From Pseudomonas spelaei (GTDB lineage Bacteria > Pseudomonadota > Gammaproteobacteria > Pseudomonadales > Pseudomonadaceae), in assembly GCF_009724245.1 (NCBI RefSeq), contig NZ_WNNK01000038.1, positions 1-41,223 on the forward strand: a stretch of 41,223 bases of DNA, read 5' to 3'. Below are positions 1 through 7,515 of the stretch, in pieces. Position 1 is the stretch's first letter; every line of letters starts with the position of its first letter. The notes beneath the pieces are model-generated. The model was given only the letters and a program-made list of their open reading frames with translations, was not told the DNA's origin and did no database searches. The position numbers were made by a program, and so were the translations under genes.

Positions 1-342
1 GGGAAACAAATCCGGAAACAGCCTCTTCAACCACGCGAGCCAATCTTCAGACGCGTCTTTCTTGAGCTGTTCGAGGATCTCCTTGAACTTTTCTTCTCCG
101 AGCTCCTTTCGCTTTTCATTCAGCTTGTCGCGTAGATCCTGAACAGTCTGACTCTTGGACGTTTTCTCGGCATCTTCAAGTTCTTTAAGAAGCTTGCTGA
201 CCGCTTCCTTATCCTTATTGTTGACACCCGCGTCGTCCTTTTTGTCATCTGAACGGCTTACGCCCCCCGGATACCGCCCTGCCCAACCATTGTCATTACG
301 TATACCTGCGGACCTTTGGCTGCCCCCTGACGAACTCCACAT
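1..342 (-). CDS. Unidentified charged protein, C-terminus beyond window edge
   Basis: An open frame on the minus strand runs from an ATG at 342 through the left edge with no stop, giving at least 114 residues. A purine-rich GGGAGG lies just upstream of this ATG. The first 35 residues are rich in Gly and Ser; residues from about 40 on are very rich in Lys, Glu and Asp and look helical, ending near the edge in a Trp- and Leu-rich stretch (WLAWLKRLF). I do not recognise the family. It sits where flgF would be expected next to flgE, but the strong terminator at 477-498 separates it from the flagellar operon, so a flagellar role is not supported. A second short frame (427-296, 43 codons) overlaps its start in another phase, so a frameshifted longer gene is also possible. 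The frame is convincing by amino-acid composition only. Confidence 0.5.
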   Translation of the reverse strand, partial: MWSSSGGSQRSAGIRNDNGWAGRYPGGVSRSDDKKDDAGVNNKDKEAVSKLLKELEDAEKTSKSQTVQDLRDKLNEKRKELGEEKFKEILEQLKKDASEDWLAWLKRLFPDLFP

Positions 343-476
343 ACCCGCCCTCCCATTGATTGATGAGCCTGCCGGCCCCTGAACCAATCAGTGGCGGGGT
401 AAGAATGGAGTGTTCCTCGCCATGCATTTCAGCGCGTAACCAGATTCGCCGTGGAGTGTTTTCTTGCACTCACAAA

Positions 477-498
477 AAACCCCTCTTGCGAGGGGTTT
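477..498 (-). terminator. Intrinsic terminator of flgBCDE
   Basis: A 9-bp perfect stem (477-485 with 490-498) around a TTGC loop is followed, on the minus strand, by a run of T residues (474-479). It lies 20 bp after the flgE stop codon and should end the flgBCDE transcript. Confidence 0.85.
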
Positions 499-517
499 CT
501 TGTGGAGCGCTACCGCA

Positions 518-1834
518 TCACGTCATCTGAATGATGGTCTGCATGATGGTGCTTTGAGTGGAGATGGTCTTGGCGTTCGCCTGATAGTTGCTCTGGGCCT
601 TGATCAGGTTCACCAGTTCATTGGTCAGGTTGACGTTGGAGTTCTCCAGCGAGCCCGCAACGATAGAGCCCAAAGTACCGGCCTGCGGAGCGTCATAACC
701 CGGCTGGCCCGATGCAAAGGTTTCTTTCCAGGTGGTACCACCGGCAGGCGCCAGGCCCTGCTCGTTATTGAAGCTGGCCAGGGACAATTGGCCGATGGCC
801 TTGCTTTGCTGGTTGCTGAAGGTGGCGAACAAGACACCGTTACCGTCAACCTTCAGGTTGGTGATTTCACCCGTGGCATAGCCATCAGTGATCGGCGGGT
901 TGCGGTAACTGGCGGAGTTGTACTGAGTGATACTGGCCATATTGACGGCAATACCGGTCGGGTTGGCCGCAGCACCATTATCAACCCAATTCCCCCCCTT
1001 CATCACGCCCGGCTTCCAGTCGGCAATGGTCAGCGTGGTGTTAGACACCGTGCTTGGCGGCGTAACAATCCCCTTGAGGGTACCGGCCGTGTCAAACGTC
1101 ACCGTCGAGGCCACTGGCGCGACGGCCCCTGTACCACTGATTGGCGTACCGTTGGGGTTACGCCCGTCGATCAGGGTGTAGGACTTCCAGGTGTTGGAAT
1201 CCGTCTTCACCATGTATTGAACCATCGGGTGCGCATTACCCTGAGTGTCATACAGGGTGGTGCTGTACTGGGTGGTGAAGGTTTCTGACTTGGTCGGGTC
1301 GAACGGATGAGCCGTTTGATCGATGACCGGCTCCGACGAGTTCAGGTTACTGGTGGAGTCCACTTTGGTGGAAGCCTTGGGCGGCAGATTGGACAGGTTG
1401 ATCTGCAGGTCGGTCAGCGCGCCCTTGATGATTTTGCCATCTGCGTCCGCCGCATAACCTTGCAGTCGCGAAGTCCCGGTATTGTTGGTGATATAGCCAT
1501 CCTTGTCCGGCTTGAAGGAGCCGTTACGGGTGTACTCCAGCGAACCGTCGCTGCCCTTCTGCACGAAGAAACCGCCACCCTGGATCGCCATGTCCAACAG
1601 GCCACCGCTGCTGTTGACCTCACCCTGGGTAAACTGTTGGGATACCGCCGCCAGGTTCACGCCGCTGCCGACGTTATTCTGGCCAGTACCCAGCTTGGAC
1701 TGCGCATAGATATCGGAAAATTCCGCGCGGGACGACTTGAAGCCGGTGGTCGCGACGTTGGCGATATTGTTGCCGGTCACGTCCAGCTGTTTGTTGGCCG
1801 CATAGAGGCCGCTAAGGCCGATATTAAAAGACAT
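518..1834 (-). CDS. flgE: Flagellar hook protein FlgE
   Basis: This 438-residue protein polymerises into the extracellular hook that joins the basal body rod to the filament. The N-terminus carries the rod/hook family signature (GNNIANVATTGFKSS, about residues 21-35) and a following GGGFF motif near residue 87. The C-terminal 45 residues are the matching helical domain (NVNLTNELVNLI, then QSNYQANAKT). The Thr/Ser/Gly-rich middle is the variable surface domain. The ATG is preceded by a GAGGAGAGA ribosome site. It is last of flgB-C-D-E on the minus strand, 31 bp after flgD, and is followed by a clear terminator. Export is by the flagellar type III apparatus, so no signal peptide is expected or seen. 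Confidence 0.97.
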   Translation of the reverse strand: MSFNIGLSGLYAANKQLDVTGNNIANVATTGFKSSRAEFSDIYAQSKLGTGQNNVGSGVNLAAVSQQFTQGEVNSSGGLLDMAIQGGGFFVQKGSDGSLEYTRNGSFKPDKDGYITNNTGTSRLQGYAADADGKIIKGALTDLQINLSNLPPKASTKVDSTSNLNSSEPVIDQTAHPFDPTKSETFTTQYSTTLYDTQGNAHPMVQYMVKTDSNTWKSYTLIDGRNPNGTPISGTGAVAPVASTVTFDTAGTLKGIVTPPSTVSNTTLTIADWKPGVMKGGNWVDNGAAANPTGIAVNMASITQYNSASYRNPPITDGYATGEITNLKVDGNGVLFATFSNQQSKAIGQLSLASFNNEQGLAPAGGTTWKETFASGQPGYDAPQAGTLGSIVAGSLENSNVNLTNELVNLIKAQSNYQANAKTISTQSTIMQTIIQMT

Positions 1835-1865
1835 GTTTCTCTCCTCTTGCCGTATTTAGCCGGCT

Positions 1866-2597
1866 CTATGTACCGATAATCTGAATTTGCGACAGCTTGA
1901 TACTGCCCATGCCGCCCGCAAGATTAAGCATCATCTCGCCGCCATTCTGGCCGAGGGTCACGCTGGTGACCGTCGCCGGTAGCGAGGTCCTCAGGGCTAC
2001 CGAGTCGCCCTTGTCCGTCTTGGTGGAAGCATTGAAGGTGTAGGTGCCAGCAGCGACCGTCTCACCGGCATCGTTTTTGCCGTCCCAGATAAAGTCAGCC
2101 TTGCCGGCACTCTGGGCACCCAGGTCGATCGTCTTGACCAGCTTGCCGTCCTTGTCAGTGACCTTGACAGTGACGTTGCCCACTGCCGAGGTGACCGCCA
2201 CGGAACCGTTGAGGCTCTTGCTCGTGTCCACCATGGCCTTGTCGGTCTGGGTGATCACCGAACGCCCCACCAGCGACGAAGCCTGCAGTGCTTGCGATGA
2301 GCTGAAGTTGGTGGAGATATTGTTGACCGAATCGTTCAGGGTGTTGATGCCTTCAAGGCTGCTGAACTGTGCCAGCTGCGCCACGAACGCACCGTTATCC
2401 TGGGGCGACAGCGGGTTCTGGTTTTTCAATTGGGTAACCAGCAACTGCAAGAACGCATCCTTGCCCAACGACTGATTGCCGGTAGCCGCCTTGGCCGCGC
2501 CCGCTAACCCGTTGTTGTTTGCCGTAGCGTCCTTGACCTTGGAGTTGAACAGGTCCTGGATCGCCGTGTTGTTTGATGACGTATCAACAATGGCCAT
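1866..2597 (-). CDS. flgD: Flagellar hook capping/assembly protein FlgD
   Basis: FlgD is the scaffold cap on which FlgE subunits assemble; it leaves the hook when the hook is complete. The 243-residue product has the conserved FlgD N-terminal block (KDAFLQLLVTQLKNQNPLSP, about residues 46-65, then QLAQFSSLEG) after a disordered Ala/Asn-rich leader. The second half is the beta-rich FlgD Ig/tudor region, including a DFIWDGKNDAGE turn typical of the family. Length is normal. It lies 16 bp downstream of flgC and 31 bp upstream of flgE in the same transcript. Confidence 0.96.
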   Translation of the reverse strand: MAIVDTSSNNTAIQDLFNSKVKDATANNNGLAGAAKAATGNQSLGKDAFLQLLVTQLKNQNPLSPQDNGAFVAQLAQFSSLEGINTLNDSVNNISTNFSSSQALQASSLVGRSVITQTDKAMVDTSKSLNGSVAVTSAVGNVTVKVTDKDGKLVKTIDLGAQSAGKADFIWDGKNDAGETVAAGTYTFNASTKTDKGDSVALRTSLPATVTSVTLGQNGGEMMLNLAGGMGSIKLSQIQIIGT

Positions 2598-2613
2598 TAT
2601 TTGGCGCCCCTTA

Positions 2614-3057
2614 TCACTGACCCAGGGTCAGGACCTTCTGCATCATGGTTTTGGCGGTGTTCATCATTTCCGCGTTGGTCTGGAACGAGCGACTGGCGGA
2701 AATCATGTCGGCCATTTCCTCGACCACATTGACGTTGGGGTAGTACACGTACCCCTTGGCGTTTGCGGCGGGATGGTTGGGTTCATAGCGCGCTTCGAGA
2801 TTGCTCTGATCTTCCACCACACCCAGTACCTGAACGCCCTGGCCGGCAGCATCCTGGTTCTGGAACAACGAATCGCTGCCGCCACTCTGGCCACCCTGGA
2901 ACATGGTGGCGAACACCGGGTGACGGGCACGGTAGGTCTGGTCGATGCTCGACGACACGGTCTCGGCGTTGGCAATGTTACTGGCGACGGTGTTCAGGCG
3001 CGTGGTCTGGGCGCTCATGCCACTGCCGGCAATATTGAAAACACTGGCTAGAGACAT
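2614..3057 (-). CDS. flgC: Flagellar proximal rod protein FlgC
   Basis: FlgC forms part of the proximal rod that crosses the periplasm. The 147-residue product has the N-terminal rod motif (NTVASNIANAETVSS, about residues 22-36) and the C-terminal helical block (VNVVEEMADMISASRSF, then NAEMMNTAKTMMQ), both diagnostic for FlgB/FlgC/FlgE-type axial proteins. The length matches FlgC. It starts 3 bp after the flgB stop codon, so the two are almost certainly translationally coupled. Confidence 0.96.
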   Translation of the reverse strand: MSLASVFNIAGSGMSAQTTRLNTVASNIANAETVSSSIDQTYRARHPVFATMFQGGQSGGSDSLFQNQDAAGQGVQVLGVVEDQSNLEARYEPNHPAANAKGYVYYPNVNVVEEMADMISASRSFQTNAEMMNTAKTMMQKVLTLGQ

Positions 3058-3060
3058 GAC

Positions 3061-3468
3061 TTACTCCCCACGGAGGGCCGACATCAGCCCTTTGAATTTG
3101 CTGTTGAGCAGGGTGAAGCTGGCCTGAAAGTTCACCGAGTTTTCGGCATAGGCCGATTGCTCCAGCTGGGCGTCCACGGTGTTCTGGTCGATCGAAGGCT
3201 GCATCGGCGTGCGATACAGCAGCGACTCGTCGCCATTGCCCAGGCCTTGCGCTTCGATATGACGGGTGTTGGTCATGTTCAAAGCGAAGGTGCCGTTCCT
3301 GGTCTTGTCTTGCTGTGCGGCGAGCACGGCGGAGAAGTCCAGGTCCCGAGCTTTATAGTTCGGGGTATCGGCGTTGGCGATGTTGTTAGCCAGGACTTCG
3401 GCACGCTGGGCGCGGAAGCCCAGGGCTTGTTCGTGGATACCGAGCGCTTTATCGAAGCTGATGCTCAT
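3061..3468 (-). CDS. flgB: Flagellar proximal rod protein FlgB
   Basis: FlgB is the first proximal rod subunit and the first gene of flgBCDE. The open frame reaches 3525, but the conserved family start (MSISFDKALG) is the ATG at 3468, giving 135 residues, the usual FlgB length. The extra upstream codons would overlap the sigma-54 promoter at 3514-3529, which also argues for 3468. The motif LANNIANADTPNYKARD (about residues 25-41) is the axial protein signature, and the C-terminus (NSVNFQASFTLLNSKFKGLM) is the matching helix. Confidence 0.95.
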   Translation of the reverse strand: MSISFDKALGIHEQALGFRAQRAEVLANNIANADTPNYKARDLDFSAVLAAQQDKTRNGTFALNMTNTRHIEAQGLGNGDESLLYRTPMQPSIDQNTVDAQLEQSAYAENSVNFQASFTLLNSKFKGLMSALRGE

Positions 3469-3513
3469 GGTGGAAACCTTTAGGGGCTGACCTGCTTTTC
3501 GTAACAGGGTTAT

Positions 3514-3529
3514 AGCAAGGGGCATGCCA
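3514..3529 (-). promoter_or_regulatory. Sigma-54 (RpoN) promoter of flgBCDE
   Basis: On the minus strand the sequence reads TGGCATG-CCCC-TTGCT, matching the -24/-12 consensus TGGCACG-N4-TTGCW at all but one base. Predicted transcription start is about 3503, 35 bp before the flgB ATG. This agrees with RpoN control of flgBCDE known in P. aeruginosa. Confidence 0.85.
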
Positions 3530-3569
3530 ATCTGGCGGGAGCCCTTATATCAAGGGTTTACGGGGGAGA

Positions 3570-3663
3570 TTGCCGCAGGCGATGCCAGAAAAGCGGCAAG
3601 GGGTTTCCGCGTGGCGCCAGTAAAGCGGCAATGGAGAGTTGCCGCCTTCCTTCTACTTGCCGC
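3570..3663. promoter_or_regulatory. Cluster of five TTGCCGC motifs upstream of the flgB promoter
   Basis: The heptamer TTGCCGC occurs on the plus strand at 3570-3576, 3639-3645 and 3657-3663, and in inverse form (GCGGCAA) at 3593-3599 and 3625-3631. They lie about 67-160 bp upstream of the predicted flgB start, the normal distance for sites of a sigma-54 enhancer-binding protein. By known flagellar hierarchy the candidate binder is FleR; that link is inference. Confidence 0.5.
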
Positions 3664-3672
3664 AAAAACAAA

Positions 3673-3762
3673 TGTGGGAGCGGGCTTGCCTGCGATAGCG
3701 GAGTACCTGCCGACATATTCATCGACTGACACACCGCCATCGCGGGCAAGCCCGCTCCCACA
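3673..3762. repeat. REPIN (paired REP element), copy 1
   Basis: Two inverted REP sequences (TGTGGGAGCGGGCTTGCCTG at 3673 and its complement ending at 3762) flank a 40-bp variable spacer. This copy has the GCGGGC variant; the other five in the window have GCTGGC. It lies between cheR and the flgB control region. Confidence 0.9.
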
Positions 3763-3781
3763 TTGATCGGGCGAACCTGGA

Positions 3782-4609
3782 TTATTTGGCCTGGTAAATG
3801 ATCCCGGGACTGCACTGCACCATCTGGTAATGATCCGGCAAACCATTCAACGCTTCAGAAGCGCCAAGGAACAGGTAACCGCCACGCTTGAGGGTGCCAT
3901 GAATGCGCAACAAGATGTCCTTCTTCACCTCAGCCGAAAAGTAGATCAGCACATTGCGGCAAAACACGATATCGAACTTGCCCAAGCCGGCATAACTGTC
4001 CAACAGGTTGAACGAACGAAACTCCACCCGACTCTTGATCGGCGTCTTGATCGCCCAGCGCCCCGCGCCCTTGGGGTCGAAGTAACGCTGCAAACGCTCC
4101 TGGGACAACCCACGCCCCAAGGCCAGGCTGTCGTACTCGCCGGTCTTGCAGTTGGTGAGCATGGTGCCGGACAAGTCTGTGGCCACAATCTGCGCGCCCG
4201 CCTTCAACTGGCCCATGTTGGTCCGCTCGAACTCATCAATGGACATCGAAATCGAATAGGGTTCCTGCCCCGATGAGCACGCCGCCGACCAGATCCTCAG
4301 GCGCTGGCCCGGGCTGGCCTTGATCGACTCCGGCAGGACTTTGTTCTTGAGCACTTCAAACGGATAGGTATCGCGAAACCACAAGGTCTCGTTGGTGGTC
4401 ATGGCATCGACCACCATTTCCTTGAGCCCACTGCGCGGCTGGCCCTGGATCCGTTGTACCAGTTCGCCCAGGGATTTGATCCCCTGCTGCTCCATCAGTT
4501 TGTTGAGACGGCTGGATACCAGGTACTGTTTGTTTTCACCGAGCAATATGCCACAGGCTTTTTCCAGGAAGACCCGGAACTGTTCGAAATCCAAATTACC
4601 CGTAGACAA
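3782..4609 (-). CDS. cheR: Chemotaxis protein methyltransferase CheR
   Basis: CheR transfers methyl groups from S-adenosylmethionine to glutamates of chemoreceptors, setting adaptation. The 275-residue product has the helical CheR N-terminal domain (about 1-80, ending in the NETLWFRD motif at 73-80) and the Rossmann-type methyltransferase domain with the signature SSGQEPYSIS (112-121), ATDLS (143-147) and FCRNVLIYF (216-224). No C-terminal TPR extension is present, so it is the simple CheR type. It follows cheV by 42 bp on the same strand and is probably co-transcribed with it, the arrangement known from pseudomonads. Confidence 0.96.
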   Translation of the reverse strand: MSTGNLDFEQFRVFLEKACGILLGENKQYLVSSRLNKLMEQQGIKSLGELVQRIQGQPRSGLKEMVVDAMTTNETLWFRDTYPFEVLKNKVLPESIKASPGQRLRIWSAACSSGQEPYSISMSIDEFERTNMGQLKAGAQIVATDLSGTMLTNCKTGEYDSLALGRGLSQERLQRYFDPKGAGRWAIKTPIKSRVEFRSFNLLDSYAGLGKFDIVFCRNVLIYFSAEVKKDILLRIHGTLKRGGYLFLGASEALNGLPDHYQMVQCSPGIIYQAK

Positions 4610-4651
4610 TGATACCGCCTCTTAAATCGTGTGACCGCCAGGGGAAAAAAC

Positions 4652-5584
4652 CTAGCCGTGATCTGCTGCCTTGATCCGGTCGACTACCCGGGATGCCAGG
4701 TCATCAGGGCGGAATTTGGCCAGAAAGTCATCGGCACCGACCTTCTTGACCATCGCCTGATTGAATACACCTGACAACGAAGTATGCAGGATGATGTGTA
4801 ATTTTTGCATGCGTGGATCGTTGCGTATCTCGGCCGTGAGGGTGTAGCCGTCCATTTCTGGCATCTCGATGTCGGAAATCATCATCAGGAATTCTTCTTC
4901 CGGCTTCTTGCCCTCGTCCACCAGCTTGCGCAGGTAATCCAGGGCCTGGCGGCCATCATTGAGCGCCACCACTTCGACACCGACGGTCTGCAGGCAACGG
5001 GACACCTGCTTGCGCGCCACCGAGGAGTCATCCACCGTCAACACCCGCAGGGAGATTGCCTTGTGCTGGGTGTCGGCATCCACCACCCCCACTGAAATAG
5101 CCTCCGAGGTCGGGGCCACTTCCGCGAGCACCTTCTCCACGTCGATGATTTCCACCAACTGGTTGTCGACCCGCGTCACTGCCGTGAGGTAGTGATCACG
5201 TCCGGTGCCCTTGGGCGGCGGATGAATCTCTTCCCAGTTCATGTTGACGATGCGTTCCACCGAGCGCACCAGGAAACCCTGGGTCTTGGTGTTGTACTCG
5301 GTGATGATGACAAACGGGTTCGCACGGTCCTGTAAGCCCGGTGAACCGGTGGCCATCGCCAGGTCAAGAATCGGAATCGTCGCACCACGGATGTTGGCCA
5401 CGCCACAGACCACAGGACTGGATTTGGGCAATATCGTCAACTTGGGACACTGCAGCACCTCCCGCACCTTGAAGACGTTGATGCCGTAAAGCTGCTTGCC
5501 ATCCAGACGAAACAACAGCAACTCCAGGCGGTTCTGCCCTACCAGCTGTGTACGCTGGTTCACTGCATCCATTACACCCGCCAT
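4652..5584 (-). CDS. cheV: Chemotaxis coupling/response regulator protein CheV
   Basis: CheV couples receptors to the CheA kinase and carries its own phosphorylatable receiver. The 310-residue protein has an N-terminal CheW-like domain (about 15-160, with GVANIRGATIPILDL) and a C-terminal receiver (about 178-305). The receiver has the acidic pair in LTVDDSS, the phospho-acceptor aspartate in ISDIEMPEMDGY (near residue 237), the Thr/Ser in LHTSLSG and the lysine in DDFLAKF. It is upstream of cheR and divergent from flgA, sharing a short 79-bp intergenic region. Confidence 0.96.
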   Translation of the reverse strand: MAGVMDAVNQRTQLVGQNRLELLLFRLDGKQLYGINVFKVREVLQCPKLTILPKSSPVVCGVANIRGATIPILDLAMATGSPGLQDRANPFVIITEYNTKTQGFLVRSVERIVNMNWEEIHPPPKGTGRDHYLTAVTRVDNQLVEIIDVEKVLAEVAPTSEAISVGVVDADTQHKAISLRVLTVDDSSVARKQVSRCLQTVGVEVVALNDGRQALDYLRKLVDEGKKPEEEFLMMISDIEMPEMDGYTLTAEIRNDPRMQKLHIILHTSLSGVFNQAMVKKVGADDFLAKFRPDDLASRVVDRIKAADHG

Positions 5585-5636
5585 GCCCTGACTCCTACGC
5601 TAAAACTTATGGGTACGACGTGTACCCGATACTAAA

Positions 5637-5652
5637 CGGCACGAGCTTTGCT
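5637..5652 (+). promoter_or_regulatory. Sigma-54-like promoter at flgA
   Basis: CGGCACG-AGCT-TTGCT matches the -24/-12 consensus apart from the first base. The predicted start of transcription is near 5663, immediately at the likely flgA ATG (5664), which would leave little or no leader. A palindrome GGGTAC-N5-GTACCC lies just upstream at 5611-5627. Confidence 0.6.
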
Positions 5653-5663
5653 TTTTATTGGCC

Positions 5664-6440
5664 ATGAACATCAAACCGACAGTTTCCCGACGCCCCCAGC
5701 CACTGCCGTACTCTAAACAGTACCGCCGATTGCTCTGTGTCTCGCTGGCCTTGCTGGCGTTCGTCACTGGTCAGCCGGCCCGTGCCGACAATGTCACCCT
5801 GCCTGATCTGCTTATCGGCGTCACCCAGGGCTTTCTTGAGTTCACTGTAGAAGATTATCTGGCCACCACGCAGACCCCGGGACGCTACGAAATCCAGGTC
5901 AGCCCGCTGGACCCGCGCCTGCGCATGCCCATGTGCGACAAGGAATTGACAGCCACCCTGGAAAGCCCGGCTCAACCCATCGGTCGTGTCACCGTGCGAG
6001 TACGCTGCGACGGCGCCTCGCCCTGGACGGTGTTTGTGCCCGCCCAGGTCAAGCTGTTTCGTGATGTCGTCGTCGTTACCCGGCCACTGAAACGCACAGG
6101 GATCATCGGTTTCGAGGACGTCGCCCTGCGTGAACGCGACATCAGCCAAATCAATCAGGGGTACCTGACGTCGGTCGATCAGGCGATCGGGCAGAAACTC
6201 ACCCGACCAATGGTCACCGACCAAGTCATCACCCTGGTCCATCTCGAACAGGCGGAAGTCGTGCGCAAGGGCGATCAAGTGGTGATCTCCGCCAACAGCG
6301 GCACCTTGACCGTAAAGATGCCCGGAGAAGCCTTGTCCAATGGTGGTATGAGCGAACAGATACGGGTCAAGAACCTCAACTCCAACCGAGTGATCAAGGC
6401 GCGGGTGACAGCCCCGGGCCAAGTGGAAGTCGCCCTATAG
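5664..6440 (+). CDS. flgA: Flagellar P-ring assembly chaperone FlgA
   Basis: FlgA is a periplasmic chaperone for FlgI, the P-ring subunit. The start chosen is the ATG at 5664 (258 residues); an in-frame TTG lies two codons earlier and no good ribosome site precedes either. A basic N-region (RR, KQYRR) followed by a hydrophobic core (LLCVSLALLAFV) and an ARA-D cleavage-like site near residue 40 make a signal peptide. The C-terminal 130 residues are the SAF/FlgA domain, with LKRTGIIGFEDV, the GQKLTRPM loop and the typical ending IRVKNLNSNRVIKARV. It is the first of flgA-flgM-flgN-flgZ on the plus strand, though flgM has its own promoter. Confidence 0.93.
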   Translation: MNIKPTVSRRPQPLPYSKQYRRLLCVSLALLAFVTGQPARADNVTLPDLLIGVTQGFLEFTVEDYLATTQTPGRYEIQVSPLDPRLRMPMCDKELTATLESPAQPIGRVTVRVRCDGASPWTVFVPAQVKLFRDVVVVTRPLKRTGIIGFEDVALRERDISQINQGYLTSVDQAIGQKLTRPMVTDQVITLVHLEQAEVVRKGDQVVISANSGTLTVKMPGEALSNGGMSEQIRVKNLNSNRVIKARVTAPGQVEVAL

Positions 6441-6517
6441 ATAGCTGGCGCGGGACGCCGGCTTTTCCTACACTGTGCGCAGACGTCGTCACGTATAGGT
6501 TTATTGTCAATCGAGCC

Positions 6518-6544
6518 TAAAGTTTGTCCGGGTATGGCCGAAAA
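6518..6544 (+). promoter_or_regulatory. Sigma-28 (FliA) promoter of flgM
   Basis: TAAAGTTT (6518-6525), an 11-bp spacer and GCCGAAAA (6537-6544) match the flagellar sigma-28 consensus TAAAGTTT-N11-GCCGATAA with one mismatch. It lies 36 bp before the flgM ATG. It fits the known feedback in which FlgM, the FliA inhibitor, is itself FliA-dependent. Confidence 0.9.
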
Positions 6545-6580
6545 CATGGCAAGCGTCCAAATACCCAGAGGTTTTCTAAC

Positions 6581-6904
6581 ATGGTCATTGATTTCAGTCG
6601 TTTGAATAACACCCCGACGCTTCCCGGCAATACGCGTACCAGCGGTGCCAAGGACAGCGTTGAAGCCCAGCCCCAGCCTCTGCCCGCCAAGGCAGAACAG
6701 GCCGGTGTCAGCCAGAGTGGGGAATCGGTACACCTGAGCAAAGAGGCTCAACAGTTGCAGAAGGTCACTGACTCGCTGCGCGATCAACCGGTTGTCAATA
6801 AAGCCCGTGTGGCCGAATTGAAGCAGGCGATTGCCGATGGCAGCTATAAAGTCGACAGCAACCGTGTAGCCAGCAAACTGCTTAACTTCGAAGCCGAGCG
6901 CTAG
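6581..6904 (+). CDS. flgM: Anti-sigma-28 factor FlgM
   Basis: FlgM binds and inhibits FliA until the hook is complete, when it is exported. The 107-residue product starts MVIDFSRLNN; the frame is open further upstream but that would read through the sigma-28 promoter, so the ATG at 6581 is preferred. The N-terminal half is disordered (Pro, Gln, Thr rich), as usual for FlgM. The C-terminal half holds the FliA-binding helices (VHLSKEAQQLQK, then KARVAELKQAIADGSYKVD). flgN follows after 48 bp. Confidence 0.95.
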   Translation: MVIDFSRLNNTPTLPGNTRTSGAKDSVEAQPQPLPAKAEQAGVSQSGESVHLSKEAQQLQKVTDSLRDQPVVNKARVAELKQAIADGSYKVDSNRVASKLLNFEAER

Positions 6905-6952
6905 GCAAAGGCCTGCGCCAGGCTTTTGGACGCTTAAAACCCAAGGCCAGCC

Positions 6953-7420
6953 ATGCACGACGAAAATTTACTCCAACTGATCACTGAAGACCTTGCTCCA
7001 GCGCAACATTTGCTCGAGCTGCTTCAAGAAGAATCACTGGCCCTGTACGGCCGGGATATGCCGCTGCTGGAAGATATCCTGGCACGCAAGCAGGCGCTGA
7101 TCGTCCTGCTGGAACAGCATGGCAAGAAGCGCAGCCAGATTCTGGCCAGCCTGGGACTGCCGGCCGACCATGACGGCCTTACCCAACTGGCCAGCCACTC
7201 CTCGGTTGGCGACCAGTTGCTGAGCCAGAGCCAAGCGCTCAATGAGCTGTTGCTCCAGTGCCAGCAAGCCAATGTACTCAATGGCCAATCGATCCAGCTT
7301 CAGCAAGCCACGACCGCCAACCAGTTGCGCATCCTTCATGGCGGCGAACCTCCAGCGCTGTACAACGCCCAGGGTTCCACCTCACGCCTGGCCAAGCCAA
7401 GTACCCTCAGCCAAGCCTGA
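6953..7420 (+). CDS. flgN: Flagellar type III chaperone FlgN
   Basis: FlgN is the cytoplasmic chaperone that protects and delivers the hook-filament junction proteins FlgK and FlgL. The 155-residue product is almost entirely helical, Leu/Gln rich, with long amphipathic helices (LLQLITEDLAPAQHLLELLQ at about 5-24, then DILARKQALIVLLEQHGKKR). This matches the FlgN helical-hairpin family. The C-terminal 30 residues look disordered. Position directly after flgM is the standard arrangement. Confidence 0.93.
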   Translation: MHDENLLQLITEDLAPAQHLLELLQEESLALYGRDMPLLEDILARKQALIVLLEQHGKKRSQILASLGLPADHDGLTQLASHSSVGDQLLSQSQALNELLLQCQQANVLNGQSIQLQQATTANQLRILHGGEPPALYNAQGSTSRLAKPSTLSQA

Positions 7421-7515
7421 CGCCGGTTTATCGCGCGCCCTATCAAGGCGCGCCACATGCTGGCAAAATGCCGGTTCTTGCGTGTAGTCGTATTTTGCCT
7501 GGAGATGGAAGAACC

